Part shown: piece by piece, positions 18,705-29,770 of the stretch
How positions within the stretch are numbered: the stretch's first letter is position 1
How the letters are laid out: the number at the start of each line of letters is the position of its first letter
NCBI GenBank assembly: GCA_021733665.1
Contig: JAHREI010000002.1
Span: forward strand, 558,001-622,000
DNA length: 64,000 bases
Direction: 5' to 3'
DNA from: Bacillus subtilis
GTDB lineage: Bacteria; Pseudomonadota; Alphaproteobacteria; Rhizobiales; Rhizobiaceae
Position numbers and translations under genes: made by a program
The notes under the pieces: model-generated
Seen by the model: the letters and a program-made list of their open reading frames with translations, nothing else
The model's database searches: none
Told to the model about the DNA's origin: nothing

Positions 18705-19478
18705 ATGCTCAATAAAATCAAATCTCATTTCAGCGGCTGGAAACCAGAACACAAAGCCATGGCAGCACACTTTCCCAGCAATGAGGAGATTAAATCACAG
18801 CTTGTGGCAGATCATTGTAAAGAACACGTTGTTGTTGCCTTTTATACCACCGATCCGATTTATACCAATGAAGCTAGGCGCATGCTCGCTTCAGCGCAAC
18901 GCCTTGAGCTAAAAACAGATATAACTCCGGTCAAAGGCGCTGGAGAATGGGTGCGTAACGCATCAATGAAAGCTGCGTTTTTATCCAAACAACGCACTTT
19001 TCATCGCGGCCCAATGCTCTATGTAGATGTCGATGCGGTCTTCCATAGAAACCCTTGGCCACAACTGACACAACTTAAAGCGGATATTGCAGTTTATTAC
19101 GAAAAAAGTGGAAGGCTGCTTGCGGGTACAATTTTTATTGCCGATACAGCAGAGGCACAAAATTTATTGGATGAATGGGCTAAACGCTGTAATGCCAGCC
19201 CTGATATTTGGGATCAGGTTATCTTAGAAGAGATACTCGCAGAAGACGCTCTTAAAACCAATCCGATATATCAGATCGCAATCCTGCCGGTTTCATTTTG
19301 TTGGATCTTCGATAAAAGTGACAGTTCAAACACTTCGGAAGTCTTTATTGAACATCTGCAAGCAAGCCGAGAAAGCTGTAATAAAAAAGTTTTTTTCAGG
19401 CCAATGAAAAGCAGGTTAAAGCGCCGACGCGATCGAACCCTAGAAATAGAAAATATATTATTTTCAATGTCTGATTGA
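18705..19478 (+). CDS. Putative GT-A-fold glycosyltransferase
   Basis: The 257-residue protein carries a nucleotide-sugar transferase pattern: VVVAFYTTDPIYTNEARRM near residue 40, AAFLSKQRTFHRGPMLYVDVDAVFH with a DVD metal motif (about 105-110), GTIFIADTAEAQNLLDEWA and DQVILEEIL, similar to nucleotide-diphospho-sugar transferases of the PF03407 type. The exact family is not certain. It is transcribed away from the minus-strand glycan genes and directly follows the decayed phage cassette. Confidence 0.7.
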   Translation: MLNKIKSHFSGWKPEHKAMAAHFPSNEEIKSQLVADHCKEHVVVAFYTTDPIYTNEARRMLASAQRLELKTDITPVKGAGEWVRNASMKAAFLSKQRTFHRGPMLYVDVDAVFHRNPWPQLTQLKADIAVYYEKSGRLLAGTIFIADTAEAQNLLDEWAKRCNASPDIWDQVILEEILAEDALKTNPIYQIAILPVSFCWIFDKSDSSNTSEVFIEHLQASRESCNKKVFFRPMKSRLKRRRDRTLEIENILFSMSD

Positions 19479-19635
19479 ATAATATAGCTACGATACAATC
19501 ACAAACAATTGTACACATATAAAATCCACACAACCTTGATGCAAAATTTATTCACGTTATAAAGCAATTCCCCCCCCTATTTAAGGGGATGGAGGCAATC
19601 TGTCATTTAGTGGTACTTTATAACTTGGTATAGAT

Positions 19636-20373
19636 GTGGCTGTTCGGAAAAAAACTGCATTCGAAAAATTTTTCTCGCTGAACCATCAGCTTAAGAAATG
19701 GGGCGCAACGCGATACATTAACGACGCGCGCAACTATCGCACACTTAAAGAAAACATTTTAGATTGCGGCATACCGGAAACTGTGACTTCTGCAGAGAAA
19801 TCACTAACTGCTCATATGGATAATCTCAAACGAGAGTTCTCTGGAAAATCGGAACTTCTTTTTCATCACGCAAAGCTGATTGTACTGATCAGACGAGAAG
19901 TATCCATCAGCGAAAATTACAAACTGTTTCGAGATCTATGGGACAATGAAATCGATTTCCTACTTCAGAATTTAGACATTCGCTGGTTAATATCAGCTTC
20001 AGACACCCTCGCTGATTATGACGAAGATCCAATTGTACGTAGCACTGCGATGATGTCTTCCCTGCTCATGAATACAATCAAATTGTATGAAACTGAACGT
20101 CACGTGCATTGCGACGATCAGAAAATCGTTTCCGAAGAAAATCAGATACCTGCAGAAACGGGAAGCACAACATTATTTGATGGCTTACGGTGTTTTGGTG
20201 CCGGACGCGACGATACTTTGCGAAATATGTATTGGCGTATGCAAAGCTTTGTAGTTGTAAAACCTTCCGGAAAAATTCTTGGTGAACTTTATGATCGTCT
20301 GCAGAAAAATGACACTGCATTTTCACGTTTTCAAAGTTTCAATACCAGCTCAAGAACAGCTTGGTGGAAATAA
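19636..20373 (+). CDS. Hypothetical protein of the glycan island
   Basis: The 245-residue soluble protein begins at a GTG, since in this frame it encodes VAVRKKTAFEKFFSLN. It is rich in helices and has no signal peptide, membrane segment or metal motif that I recognise. The segment GSTTLFDGLRCFGAGRDDTLRNMYWRM is the most distinctive part. No ribosome site is convincing and no family was recognised. Position next to a glycosyltransferase is the only contextual clue. Confidence 0.6.
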   Translation: MAVRKKTAFEKFFSLNHQLKKWGATRYINDARNYRTLKENILDCGIPETVTSAEKSLTAHMDNLKREFSGKSELLFHHAKLIVLIRREVSISENYKLFRDLWDNEIDFLLQNLDIRWLISASDTLADYDEDPIVRSTAMMSSLLMNTIKLYETERHVHCDDQKIVSEENQIPAETGSTTLFDGLRCFGAGRDDTLRNMYWRMQSFVVVKPSGKILGELYDRLQKNDTAFSRFQSFNTSSRTAWWK

Positions 20374-20843
20374 TTCATTCCTCTCATAGATTTTTAAATT
20401 ATTACGACAGAATTTTTACCTCTGAGAGATTTATATAAATACAGTACAAATTAACATTTTTATCAATTAACAAAATCGCATTTATATTTATTAATTCGCT
20501 GCAATACTACCAATATAAACTGAAAAACGGCATTACATGCCTAGTCACGATATAACAATCAATCCACCGCCTATTATACAATGTTCGCAACACAATTGGC
20601 GGCCCCCCCACTTCTCATAAAAATACCAGCCAATAAGTGACACAAATTTCAGAAATAGGGCTATTTGCTTTGCAGCGCTGGAGTTTGAATTGCTAAAAGA
20701 AGGCAAGATTTTAGAACGGGGTTTAGTAAGCAATGACAATAGGCTCTACACGCCTCACCTGAGGTAATCCACATTGAGATATGAAATGAGGTCTTGGAAG
20801 CGGAAAAACAAACTCAATGCACAATGTACGTATTGGGGATTGT
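20374..20843. other. Gap between island gene and IS remnant
   Basis: 470 bases with no supported gene. The short open frames on both strands have no start signals, and no part resembles the N-terminal half of the integrase found beyond the IS. Confidence 0.5.
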
Positions 20844-22010
20844 GGTCTGCCTCCATTGGGTGGTCCGGATTTAATGTTAGTGCATACTCGGTCTGACCGC
20901 CACTGACGGAGTTGCAGTCGGGCCATTTTGTCAAGGCTAGACGATGGCTTCGGGTATTGGTGGTTTGTAGTTAAGTAATGAATGCGGGCGCACTGTATTG
21001 TAGTGCCGTCGCCAGTCTTCGCTGATGAGCTTTTGCCTCCTTGAGCGTATAGAAGATTTCCCTGTCCAACAGTTCATCACGGAGTTTAGAATTGAAGCTT
21101 TCGCAATAGCCGCTCTCCCATGGGCTTCCCGACATAATGCAGGCCGTCTTGGTACCGACAAGCGCAATCCACTCTCTCATAGCCTTGGCGATGAATTCTA
21201 GGCCATTGTCGGAATGAATATGCCCAGGAATACCTTGCAACATGAACAGGCCGGTCAGAACGTCGATGACGTTTAGCATGCGGATTTCCCTGCCATTGTG
21301 CGTCCTATCCTCAACAAAAACGTAGGACCAGACATGGTTGGGATATTCCGATCGAAGCCTGATACATGAACTGTCGTTAAACTAGAACCGGCCGCGCGTA
21401 GGTTGTTTTTGTGGAACCTTCAGCCCCTTCCGTCGCCATATCCGTTCGACGTTTACGATCCAACCAGCTTGATGCAACAATAGCCATATCAGCCATACTG
21501 GAAAGCAAGCGCCGTGATGTCGGCGGTCAATTCCGCTTCATCATCAGGGGTCTTTACGATTTTGCATTGTGTCAAACGATGCCGACCAAGAACCCAGCAT
21601 GCCCGTCGTTCGGACATGCCCAACTCTGCGGCGACATGATCCACACAAGCACGCGGCGAGCGAGGCTCAGAAGTTTCCTCTCGCTGCCTCCGCCAGGATC
21701 ATCTTGTCCAGAGTCAGATCGGAAACTGCACGGCGTAGACGAGCATTCTCGGCCTCCAATTCTTGCAAGCGTTTCACCCGATCGCCCTTTAAGCCACCGT
21801 ATTCTTATCGTCAGCGGTAATTTGTAACTTCCGTCACACCTATCGACCGGATCGCCTCCGTAATCAATTTGCCCTGTGCGTTCAGAACGTCAACCTGACG
21901 CAACTTAGTGACGATCTCTTCTGCCTTGTGTCTTTTTACTGCCATTTCAATGTCCTTCTTCGGCCAATAAGCCATACTTCAAAAAGGAACACTTCTCAGG
22001 GGGCAGACTA
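20844..22010 (-). mobile_element. Degenerate IS3-family element (IS407-like), about 1.17 kb
   Basis: The ends carry related inverted repeats. The left end reads GGTCTGCCTCC (20844-20854), and the right end read on the minus strand reads AGTCTGCCCCCTG (ending near 22009). Between them lie minus-strand remains of OrfA and of the DDE transposase OrfB. Multiple frameshifts and stops make the element inactive. Its right edge abuts an integrase reading frame, so it probably inserted into or next to that gene. Confidence 0.75.
20937..21945 (-). pseudogene. Broken IS3-family transposase (OrfA/OrfB)
   Basis: OrfA starts at 21945 (MAVKRHKAEEIVTKLRQVD, an IS407-type beginning) and hits a stop after TNYR. 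Its C-terminal leucine-zipper-like segment (VKRLQELEAENARLRRAV) is in another frame. OrfB remains include HSDNGLEFIAKAMREW with the second catalytic Asp and SPWESGYCESFNSKLRDELL with the catalytic Glu. The terminal RRHYNTVRPHSLLNYKPP lies in a third frame. The lesions are too many for programmed frameshifting. Confidence 0.9.
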
Positions 22011-22587
22011 TTTTCTCATGGGCATTAAAAACGACCATCTGGCTACCGATCCTACAGCTGGCGTTGAGCCGCTTAGATATAAAAGCGATGGTTTTACTGC
22101 ATGGACAATGGAAGATTTACACAAGTTCTACCAGAGGTGACCAATAGGCAGCAAAGCTCGGCTCGCAGTAGAGCTAATCGTTCACACCGGCCTTCGCCGC
22201 TCTGATATAGTACGTGCAGGCTGGCAGCATATGTGCGGCAATATCTTTACATTTAAAAATCAGATGACAGGCTCCCAAATTACAGTGGAATTTCCACAAG
22301 CTCTTCTGACGGTGATAGAGGCAACAGAAACCGGCGATCTGACATTCTTGATTAGCGAGGCAGGTACACCCTTTGGTACTGCAAGCTTTGGAAATTGGTT
22401 TCGTGATCGTTGTAACGATGCAGATATTAAGAAGAGCGCACATGGCATAAGAAAATTATCAGCCACCCTTACAGCAAAAGCAGGCGCAGCAACTCATGAG
22501 CTTATGGCACAATATGGCTGGTCAAATGTTAAACAGGCTGAGTTGTACACAAAAGGAGCAGATCGAGTACGGCTTGGGATTAATTAA
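22011..22587 (+). pseudogene. Tyrosine recombinase (phage integrase) remnant
   Basis: One frame runs from the IS edge to a TAA at 22585-22587 with a single internal TGA at 22138-22140. It encodes the C-terminal catalytic domain: VEPLRYKSDGFTAWT, HTGLRRSDIVRAGWQH with the first catalytic Arg, FGNWFRDRCNDA, SAHGIRKLSA with the HxxR pair, and AELYTKGADR with the nucleophile Tyr. The usual second His is Trp (YGWSN). The N-terminal domain is missing upstream of the IS. It is likely left over from the older prophage that also left the 8.4 kb and 17.4-18.5 kb remains. Confidence 0.9.
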
Positions 22588-22849
22588 ACCTTCACGCCGT
22601 GTTGCTGACCGAATTGAGAACGAATTATCCCGCACCTCAAACAAAAATGCGGGTAAAACCGCTAAAAAGCAAAATAATTCAAATACTTGAAAATTGGATG
22701 GAGGCCTCGCCCGTGGTCAAAGAAATAAAGATTATGATAGCTTTGCTGCCCCTCACCGCCTGCAAGCGGCTATTGAATTTATTAGGTTATTTTTAGCTCA
22801 ATCCCGCACCTTCTTTTGACTATGAACATACTACTCTCAACTCTAAAAT

Positions 22850-22890
22850 AAAAAAATCCGACTTGCCCTACTCAGACACAAGCCGGATCA
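22850..22890 (-). terminator. Intrinsic terminator of glf copy 2
   Basis: On the minus strand ATCCGGCTTG pairs with CAAGTCGGAT (one G-U) and is followed by seven T. It lies about 30 bases past the glf stop. Confidence 0.88.
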
Positions 22891-22918
22891 TTTATACTCA
22901 GCTACTAATAATGCTCAA

Positions 22919-24067
<1,149 letters not shown>

Positions 24068-24423
24068 TCAAAGAGCTCCGGATTTTCATATTAGCCTCTC
24101 AACGCATATCACAATAAAACATATGAAGCTTTTTTAATTAATATAAAATAATATTAATTAACATTATAATTGATTATAAAATACCCATTGTATGCATCCC
24201 ACAATATAACATGAGAATAACAGTCATATTATTCTCGGCGATTTATTGATTACAAACTCCTTACTTATGAGTATTGGAACTATTTAAAAAATTCTAAAAA
24301 ATATACATATTTCATGTAAGCTCGGAGGAAATTTTCAAAAAAATACAATGCGCTCCCTTCCAAGCATTACCTGTAGGATTTACTTGGGAGGAAGCGCTTA
24401 ATAAGCAAAGCAGAATTTAGAAA
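24068..24423. other. AT-rich intergenic gap
   Basis: 356 bases between the large glycosyltransferase and glf copy 2, with no gene and no clear terminator. It should contain the glf copy 2 promoter region on its left side. Confidence 0.5.
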
Positions 24424-27387
24424 TTAAATACGAGATTTTAATTTTGAACGAGCAATGCTTTTTAAAGATCGTCTAAGACCTTTTAAAAATGAAACTCTCC
24501 AAGGAGTCTTATTACGCGCCGACCAATAAAAAAACGCCAATGGATGAGCATTCTTTCGATTGGAAGGCGAAATACTATTAAAATGCAGAATACGCGGGTC
24601 AAGTGCAGCTAAATTTCCCTCACCATGTGAGTATTTATGATCAAGTTCATTATAACGATACAAACGATCAGTCACATTCCAACAAAAATCAAGTTTTTTA
24701 TAATTATCCTTATAATATATGTTAAGAATATCAATACCGCCATTAGTGATCAATGGTGCAAATTCCTGTGCGATTTCGGAATATCTCGGCATAGGATTTT
24801 GCTCACGTATCCCTTTTAGATCAAACAACAACACACCGCCATTAAAGTAGCTGTGTGTCGCAGGAAAATTCAAGCGCCTTGCTTGCAATACCCCTCCCTC
24901 ATCCTCTACACCAGCTATTACGGATCCATCAAGCTCAAGTGAAATCAGCTCATCAATCCCACCTAATATAACAGTTTTACTGTCAAGATAAATACAACGC
25001 TCCACCGTTTCAGGTAAAATATTCTGTAAATACAACAAAGCATCGTTGTCATGCATCCAGTAAAAATCGTAACGATACTTTTCAGAACTGTTATGATAAA
25101 AAATTAAATTATGTCTACCCCCAAGTATGTCTTGTAGGTTTACAATAGTGTCCTGAGAAATTTCGTACTCAGACAGAATGTGAAATTCGAAGCGCTGCGT
25201 TTTTCCAATTGATGTACATATAGATGCAATAGAAACTGCTAAATCAACTACATGCTCTGGATTATAAAGCATAGCCACATGAATAACATCTTGTTTTGAC
25301 TGCTTTTTGACCAGCTTTTTTCGCTTTAGTATATTTCGATAAATTACAGGCAAAGAAATTTCAGGCTTATCAAATAACCCTTGTACCATAGGAAGTTGTT
25401 TAAGCTTTGGTTCCTCAGTTGCGCTTAAGTAATCAATGTACGCCCCCATCAAACGCTCAGCCAAGAAGCCCCAAACCCTTCCTTGATAGCTATCATAGTT
25501 TGAGATATCCGAACGACGCTCAACTTCAAATAGGATGTCGAATACCCAAGCAGCGTATCTTTTAAAGTAATCCCGTCGCATGATAAAAACATTACCATAA
25601 AAGCATGTTTTTCCATCCATATAAGTTTTTACATGTTCATATAACTCTGGGCTACGCTCCAATACAACTTGCAGCAATATATCAAGATCTTTTTGATGAT
25701 GCTCTCGAGCATAGAAATCGTAATTACTCATTGGAAGACTCGGAACGGCATAAGGATGCACATTCCATCTTGGCCCTGTTATAATATCATAGGCTCCACA
25801 CATATCTAATATTGTAGCTTCATCCCAACCAAACTTTTCAATAGTTTTATCAGAAAAATCATAGAAAAAATTATTCTCAACGCCAGAAAAATTTAGCATG
25901 CGTCGATAGTGGAAAAGACCATAATATTCACTATCCATGTTTTTCCACATCCAGTACATGGCAGTAAGCTCGCAATAGCTCTTGTTTTTACTAGAGATGT
26001 TATCACCTGTATCATCTCCAATAGTTCCCAATATAGGCTTATTGGATAGAGCGCGCCCCACATGCACCGATTGAAATACAGATGAATTAATAATAGGCGT
26101 AGCTTTATGATAACATACCATAAAGGCAAAACGATTTACTACTGGCTCTCTCACACTTACTTGTACAGGGACCAAATTATTTTCAGACTTGTCTTTGTAA
26201 AGACTTTGATGAGCCTCAGAAAATTTTTCCAACGTATAATACTCCACAATCCGCTCCCGTGCGGCATTGCCGAGAGATAACAATATTCTAGATTCATAAG
26301 CATCAAAAAAAGCTCTAAGAAGACCAGCAATATCCCCTGGAGCAGATGTCATTCCACAGGTATGATCGACAACCTCTGAGATACCACCTGTCTGGAAACC
26401 GTAGACAGGCAAACCACAAGCCATAGCCTCTAGCATTACTAATGGTTGATTATCGGCATGTGTAGGAATTAAGAGCGCATCAGCCATATTGTAAGCTTTT
26501 GCTAATTTTTGTTGATTATTAATGCGCCCCATATAGCGAATTGTTAAAGGTCCATCATGAATGATTTCGGGCCCATTTCCTGCACCAACCATCATAATCT
26601 CTAACTGCTGACCAGACTGAAATAACCAATCGCGGATCTCAGATAAATAAGCCCCTCCCTTGCGCATATCGCGTGTATGACCAGCAACAAAAATCAATAC
26701 GGGAATCTGCTTACCCAGTGCAGCCTTATTATCGCTGCAAGGATAAAAAATATTCGTATCTACTCCATTTGGAATAACTCGAACTATTGCCTCAGGAATT
26801 CGCTTTTCAACTAGATTGGCCAACCAATGGCTTGGTGATATTAACTCAATTTTCCCAGAGCGTAGGACTTCGTGACGCTGCCTTTGCATTTCTAAAGTTT
26901 TATCGTTTTTCGTCATAAAAGGCCAATGATCCAACATTGGACAGTCACCACAATGATCCTCCCAATTGTTGCATCCAATAGGATAAATACACCCCCCTGT
27001 TAAAGGCGATTGATCATGGAGCGTCCAAATCACCCTACGTCCAGCCTCTGCTAGTTTTAAAAGGCTTTTAGGTGACATTGCTGTTGTTATATCATGAGCA
27101 TGAATAATGTCTGCTTTCTGCAAGTCTGGGTTCAAAAAGCGATATTCTACGGGCTGATGATCCACATAACCTTTTTTACGTAAGTAAGACTGACACTTTT
27201 TAAGAATACGTCTACCACTAGTGACTAAATTACGGTAATGATCATCACTACCTTCAGACATATGCGCTACATAACGATTAGCATCGAAATCTGACTGGGA
27301 TATTAAAGAATTATAAATATCATCTGCAACTCGACTGGCACCACCTCCAGTAGCGTCAGCCTTACTAATAATTGCAACTTTCTTCAT
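24424..27387 (-). CDS. Three-domain glycosyltransferase (GT4 + DUF4422 + GT8-like)
   Basis: The roughly 987-residue protein fuses three modules. The N-terminal part (about 1-420) is a GT4 enzyme with GGASRVADDIYN, IIHAHDITTAM, TLHDQSPLTGGC, IPNGVDTNIFYP and an ALLIPTHADNQPLVMLEAMACGLPV donor-site helix. The middle (about 425-650) is a DUF4422 domain (FMVCYHKATPI, ELTAMYWMWKN, GLFHYRRML). The C-terminal part (about 690-960) is GT8-like (HVAMLYNPEHVVDLAVSI, SYFNGGVLLFDL). In the GT8 part the usual DxD reads LDSKT, so metal binding may be altered. I start at 27387 because GGGA lies 6 bases upstream; the longer frame uses a TTG. Confidence 0.88.
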   Translation of the reverse strand: MKKVAIISKADATGGGASRVADDIYNSLISQSDFDANRYVAHMSEGSDDHYRNLVTSGRRILKKCQSYLRKKGYVDHQPVEYRFLNPDLQKADIIHAHDITTAMSPKSLLKLAEAGRRVIWTLHDQSPLTGGCIYPIGCNNWEDHCGDCPMLDHWPFMTKNDKTLEMQRQRHEVLRSGKIELISPSHWLANLVEKRIPEAIVRVIPNGVDTNIFYPCSDNKAALGKQIPVLIFVAGHTRDMRKGGAYLSEIRDWLFQSGQQLEIMMVGAGNGPEIIHDGPLTIRYMGRINNQQKLAKAYNMADALLIPTHADNQPLVMLEAMACGLPVYGFQTGGISEVVDHTCGMTSAPGDIAGLLRAFFDAYESRILLSLGNAARERIVEYYTLEKFSEAHQSLYKDKSENNLVPVQVSVREPVVNRFAFMVCYHKATPIINSSVFQSVHVGRALSNKPILGTIGDDTGDNISSKNKSYCELTAMYWMWKNMDSEYYGLFHYRRMLNFSGVENNFFYDFSDKTIEKFGWDEATILDMCGAYDIITGPRWNVHPYAVPSLPMSNYDFYAREHHQKDLDILLQVVLERSPELYEHVKTYMDGKTCFYGNVFIMRRDYFKRYAAWVFDILFEVERRSDISNYDSYQGRVWGFLAERLMGAYIDYLSATEEPKLKQLPMVQGLFDKPEISLPVIYRNILKRKKLVKKQSKQDVIHVAMLYNPEHVVDLAVSIASICTSIGKTQRFEFHILSEYEISQDTIVNLQDILGGRHNLIFYHNSSEKYRYDFYWMHDNDALLYLQNILPETVERCIYLDSKTVILGGIDELISLELDGSVIAGVEDEGGVLQARRLNFPATHSYFNGGVLLFDLKGIREQNPMPRYSEIAQEFAPLITNGGIDILNIYYKDNYKKLDFCWNVTDRLYRYNELDHKYSHGEGNLAALDPRILHFNSISPSNRKNAHPLAFFYWSARNKTPWRVSFLKGLRRSLKSIARSKLKSRI

Positions 27388-27438
27388 ATTCATTCCCAAA
27401 ATGCCTTATAGCCTAAAATCTAACGCCTGAAAGTATAT

Positions 27439-29451
27439 CTACTTTAGCGCTATTATATCTTTGATTTTCCGCATTATTTTTTTTATTTTATGCCTGCGAC
27501 GCCAATATTTTCTCATTGATCTCAAGTTTTGATGTGACTGCATAGCATCAAATCCAGCTGGCCATGAACTATTTGAACGAGCTTTACTGATTTGTCTGCC
27601 ACTATTATTTTTCGGAACAGCAATCAATGATTTAGCACCATCATCAATATTCATAGCCCAAGTAAACTCATGAAATATTTCAGCATCACATCGACGTGGG
27701 CGAGCTAAAAATTCACAAATTAATTTTACCGCTTGCTTTTGCTGGGCAGATTTAGCCTGAATATCTTTATCCCAAGACTTAAAATCGTGAATGAAGCGTA
27801 TAGCACTCTCTTGTAATAAATGTGCAAATTTTAATTCTTTATCTTTCTTAGAATTATTATTTTCAAATATAGGTTGCCAATCATGATTATTTTTTCTTAC
27901 ACCAATGGCACTAAGTTCTGTTCCACCAAAAATAAACTCTAACGGCCAAATATTATGGCTTATATCTTCAAAAATCTGCGGTGGATAATTATACGAAAAA
28001 GCAAAACTATCTGAATTAATTTCATTCTTATATAGTTCATCTTCATAGATTTTCCCTATATAATAGCCTTTGATCTCAATACCAGAATTCGAAAGAATAT
28101 TTTCTAATCCACGCTGAAGATTACCGCGCCAACCAATGTCAAATACGCCAATTTTCGTTGCCCCATTTGTCTGAGACAGGTAATAATCACGCAGTCCATT
28201 ATCTTCACTTGAACGGCACTCTTTTTTTAACTCAGCGCAAAACTCATCAATCGCTACCTTTAATTTTTCTCGTATATAAGGTACATTGACTTTATCATTT
28301 TTATCAAATGCATGAGCGATCCGGGTAAAATCCACTAGCTGCGAACTAATATGCTTCAAAAATTCATTAACTGAAATTTCACTTTCAATCATACTAGAAT
28401 AGTGTCGGAAAACCTCGGCCCCGCTTAATTCTCCCGTAGGATATACAAGCATCCGTCGTGATGCATATACGTAATCAACTCGGTCACTCAACTCAGGGTA
28501 AAGGCATTTAAACGCTTTAAATAAGCCTTCACCATCACGCGCAAGCATCCAGATCCGGTCAACTTCACCATTTAGTTTTTGCGCAAGCCAATGAGCTAGA
28601 TAAGTCAAAATCGGCCCATAAAAGCAATAACCAACAAAGTCCAGCTCAGCCCTTACATTGTGCTTACCGTTGAACACTGATTGATCAGCCAATGTATTCA
28701 CATAATTAGCAACAGCATATGACGCCAATGAGGGATGCACAGCAATAGCGCTATCAACACCAGCATGCCCTGCTAATCTATCCGAGCGCGGCGAGACAAC
28801 TCCCATAAGACCTTTACGTCGTGCCCAGTACTCATCAACATACTGATTATCGCCAATATGCAAAACCTCATCGCGCTTCACATCGAAACGCATAGTTATC
28901 CACTCATAAAGACTACCTGTAGTCTTAAGTAAACCTACATCACCTGACAAGAAAAAGTGCTCATAATCAACATACCCCATATCCTCAATTAACTTTTTTA
29001 AAAATTCAATTGGTAAATATTGATCAGAGGCAATTAAAATCTTCTTTCCTTTTGCCTTAGCAAAATCAAAGAGCTCCTTACCAAAAGGGTAAACTTCAAG
29101 AACTTTCGCTTCTTCATCCATTTCCAATTGGATAAGAAATTCTTTATATTTATAGGCTTCAGGGATCACGCTAACAAAAACGTCATAAATCTCCCTAAGA
29201 GTAGTATCCTCTCTGCCTAATTTACGAGCATTATTCTGAGATAAATGCCCCGCTAAATGCCGAGCATTATAAAAACCTTCAACAGGAACTACACCATTGG
29301 TGGCAACTTCGAACTTTTCTCCAATCGTCCAAAACACATGATCCGGCGACACGACCTTACGCCGTATTAATGTATCAAAAAGATCAAATGAAACGATTTT
29401 ATAATGAGAATCCGCGATCAACGCGCGAAAGCGCTGTAGTTCAGCATTCAT
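27439..29451 (-). CDS. HAD-type protein of a glycan cluster
   Basis: The 670-residue product starts with a HAD phosphatase-like domain: motif I is SFDLFDTLIRR (both catalytic Asp positions present), motif II is near ILIASDQYLP, and motif III/IV near VLHIGDNQYVDEYWARRKG. The region from about 260 to 600 is a conserved extension (IWMLARDGEGLFKAFKCLYP, IGVFDIGWRGNLQRGLENIL) found in large HAD proteins of polysaccharide loci. Activity is not established. It lies between the three-domain enzyme (51-base gap) and the pyruvyl transferase-like gene, all on the minus strand. Confidence 0.82.
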   Translation of the reverse strand: MNAELQRFRALIADSHYKIVSFDLFDTLIRRKVVSPDHVFWTIGEKFEVATNGVVPVEGFYNARHLAGHLSQNNARKLGREDTTLREIYDVFVSVIPEAYKYKEFLIQLEMDEEAKVLEVYPFGKELFDFAKAKGKKILIASDQYLPIEFLKKLIEDMGYVDYEHFFLSGDVGLLKTTGSLYEWITMRFDVKRDEVLHIGDNQYVDEYWARRKGLMGVVSPRSDRLAGHAGVDSAIAVHPSLASYAVANYVNTLADQSVFNGKHNVRAELDFVGYCFYGPILTYLAHWLAQKLNGEVDRIWMLARDGEGLFKAFKCLYPELSDRVDYVYASRRMLVYPTGELSGAEVFRHYSSMIESEISVNEFLKHISSQLVDFTRIAHAFDKNDKVNVPYIREKLKVAIDEFCAELKKECRSSEDNGLRDYYLSQTNGATKIGVFDIGWRGNLQRGLENILSNSGIEIKGYYIGKIYEDELYKNEINSDSFAFSYNYPPQIFEDISHNIWPLEFIFGGTELSAIGVRKNNHDWQPIFENNNSKKDKELKFAHLLQESAIRFIHDFKSWDKDIQAKSAQQKQAVKLICEFLARPRRCDAEIFHEFTWAMNIDDGAKSLIAVPKNNSGRQISKARSNSSWPAGFDAMQSHQNLRSMRKYWRRRHKIKKIMRKIKDIIALK

Positions 29452-29770
29452 AAAAAAACCTCAACCTCGGCACTATATCATATGCGGTTCGCACACCATC
29501 TTTTCAACATATACAATTAAAACAAGATATTAGGCAACCAACCGCTGAGCTAAAAAAATAATTATAAAAACCTATAATTCCAAATGCACATCACAAGATA
29601 TTCAAAATACACAGATAAGTTCATTTACTGAACTTATCTTTCTGATTACAAAAAAAGAAGACAATATAATTAGAAGGTCAGCTGACACCTTTATAAAAAG
29701 CCACCTCCACCATCCCATTAAATTCTCATATAAATGAGAAACAAACAGATTAAAATACAATTATTTACTG
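29452..29770. other. AT-rich gap with a perfect hairpin
   Basis: No gene is seen. A perfect 11-bp stem, AGATAAGTTCA (29613-29623) with its complement (29629-29639), surrounds a 5-base loop. It lacks a clean T run, so it may be a weak terminator or an operator between the two minus-strand genes. Confidence 0.55.

Noticed and set aside
20937-21945. Programmed frameshift in the IS3-family transposase
   Set aside because: There are several stops and frame changes in both OrfA and OrfB, not the single -1 slip used by active IS3 elements.
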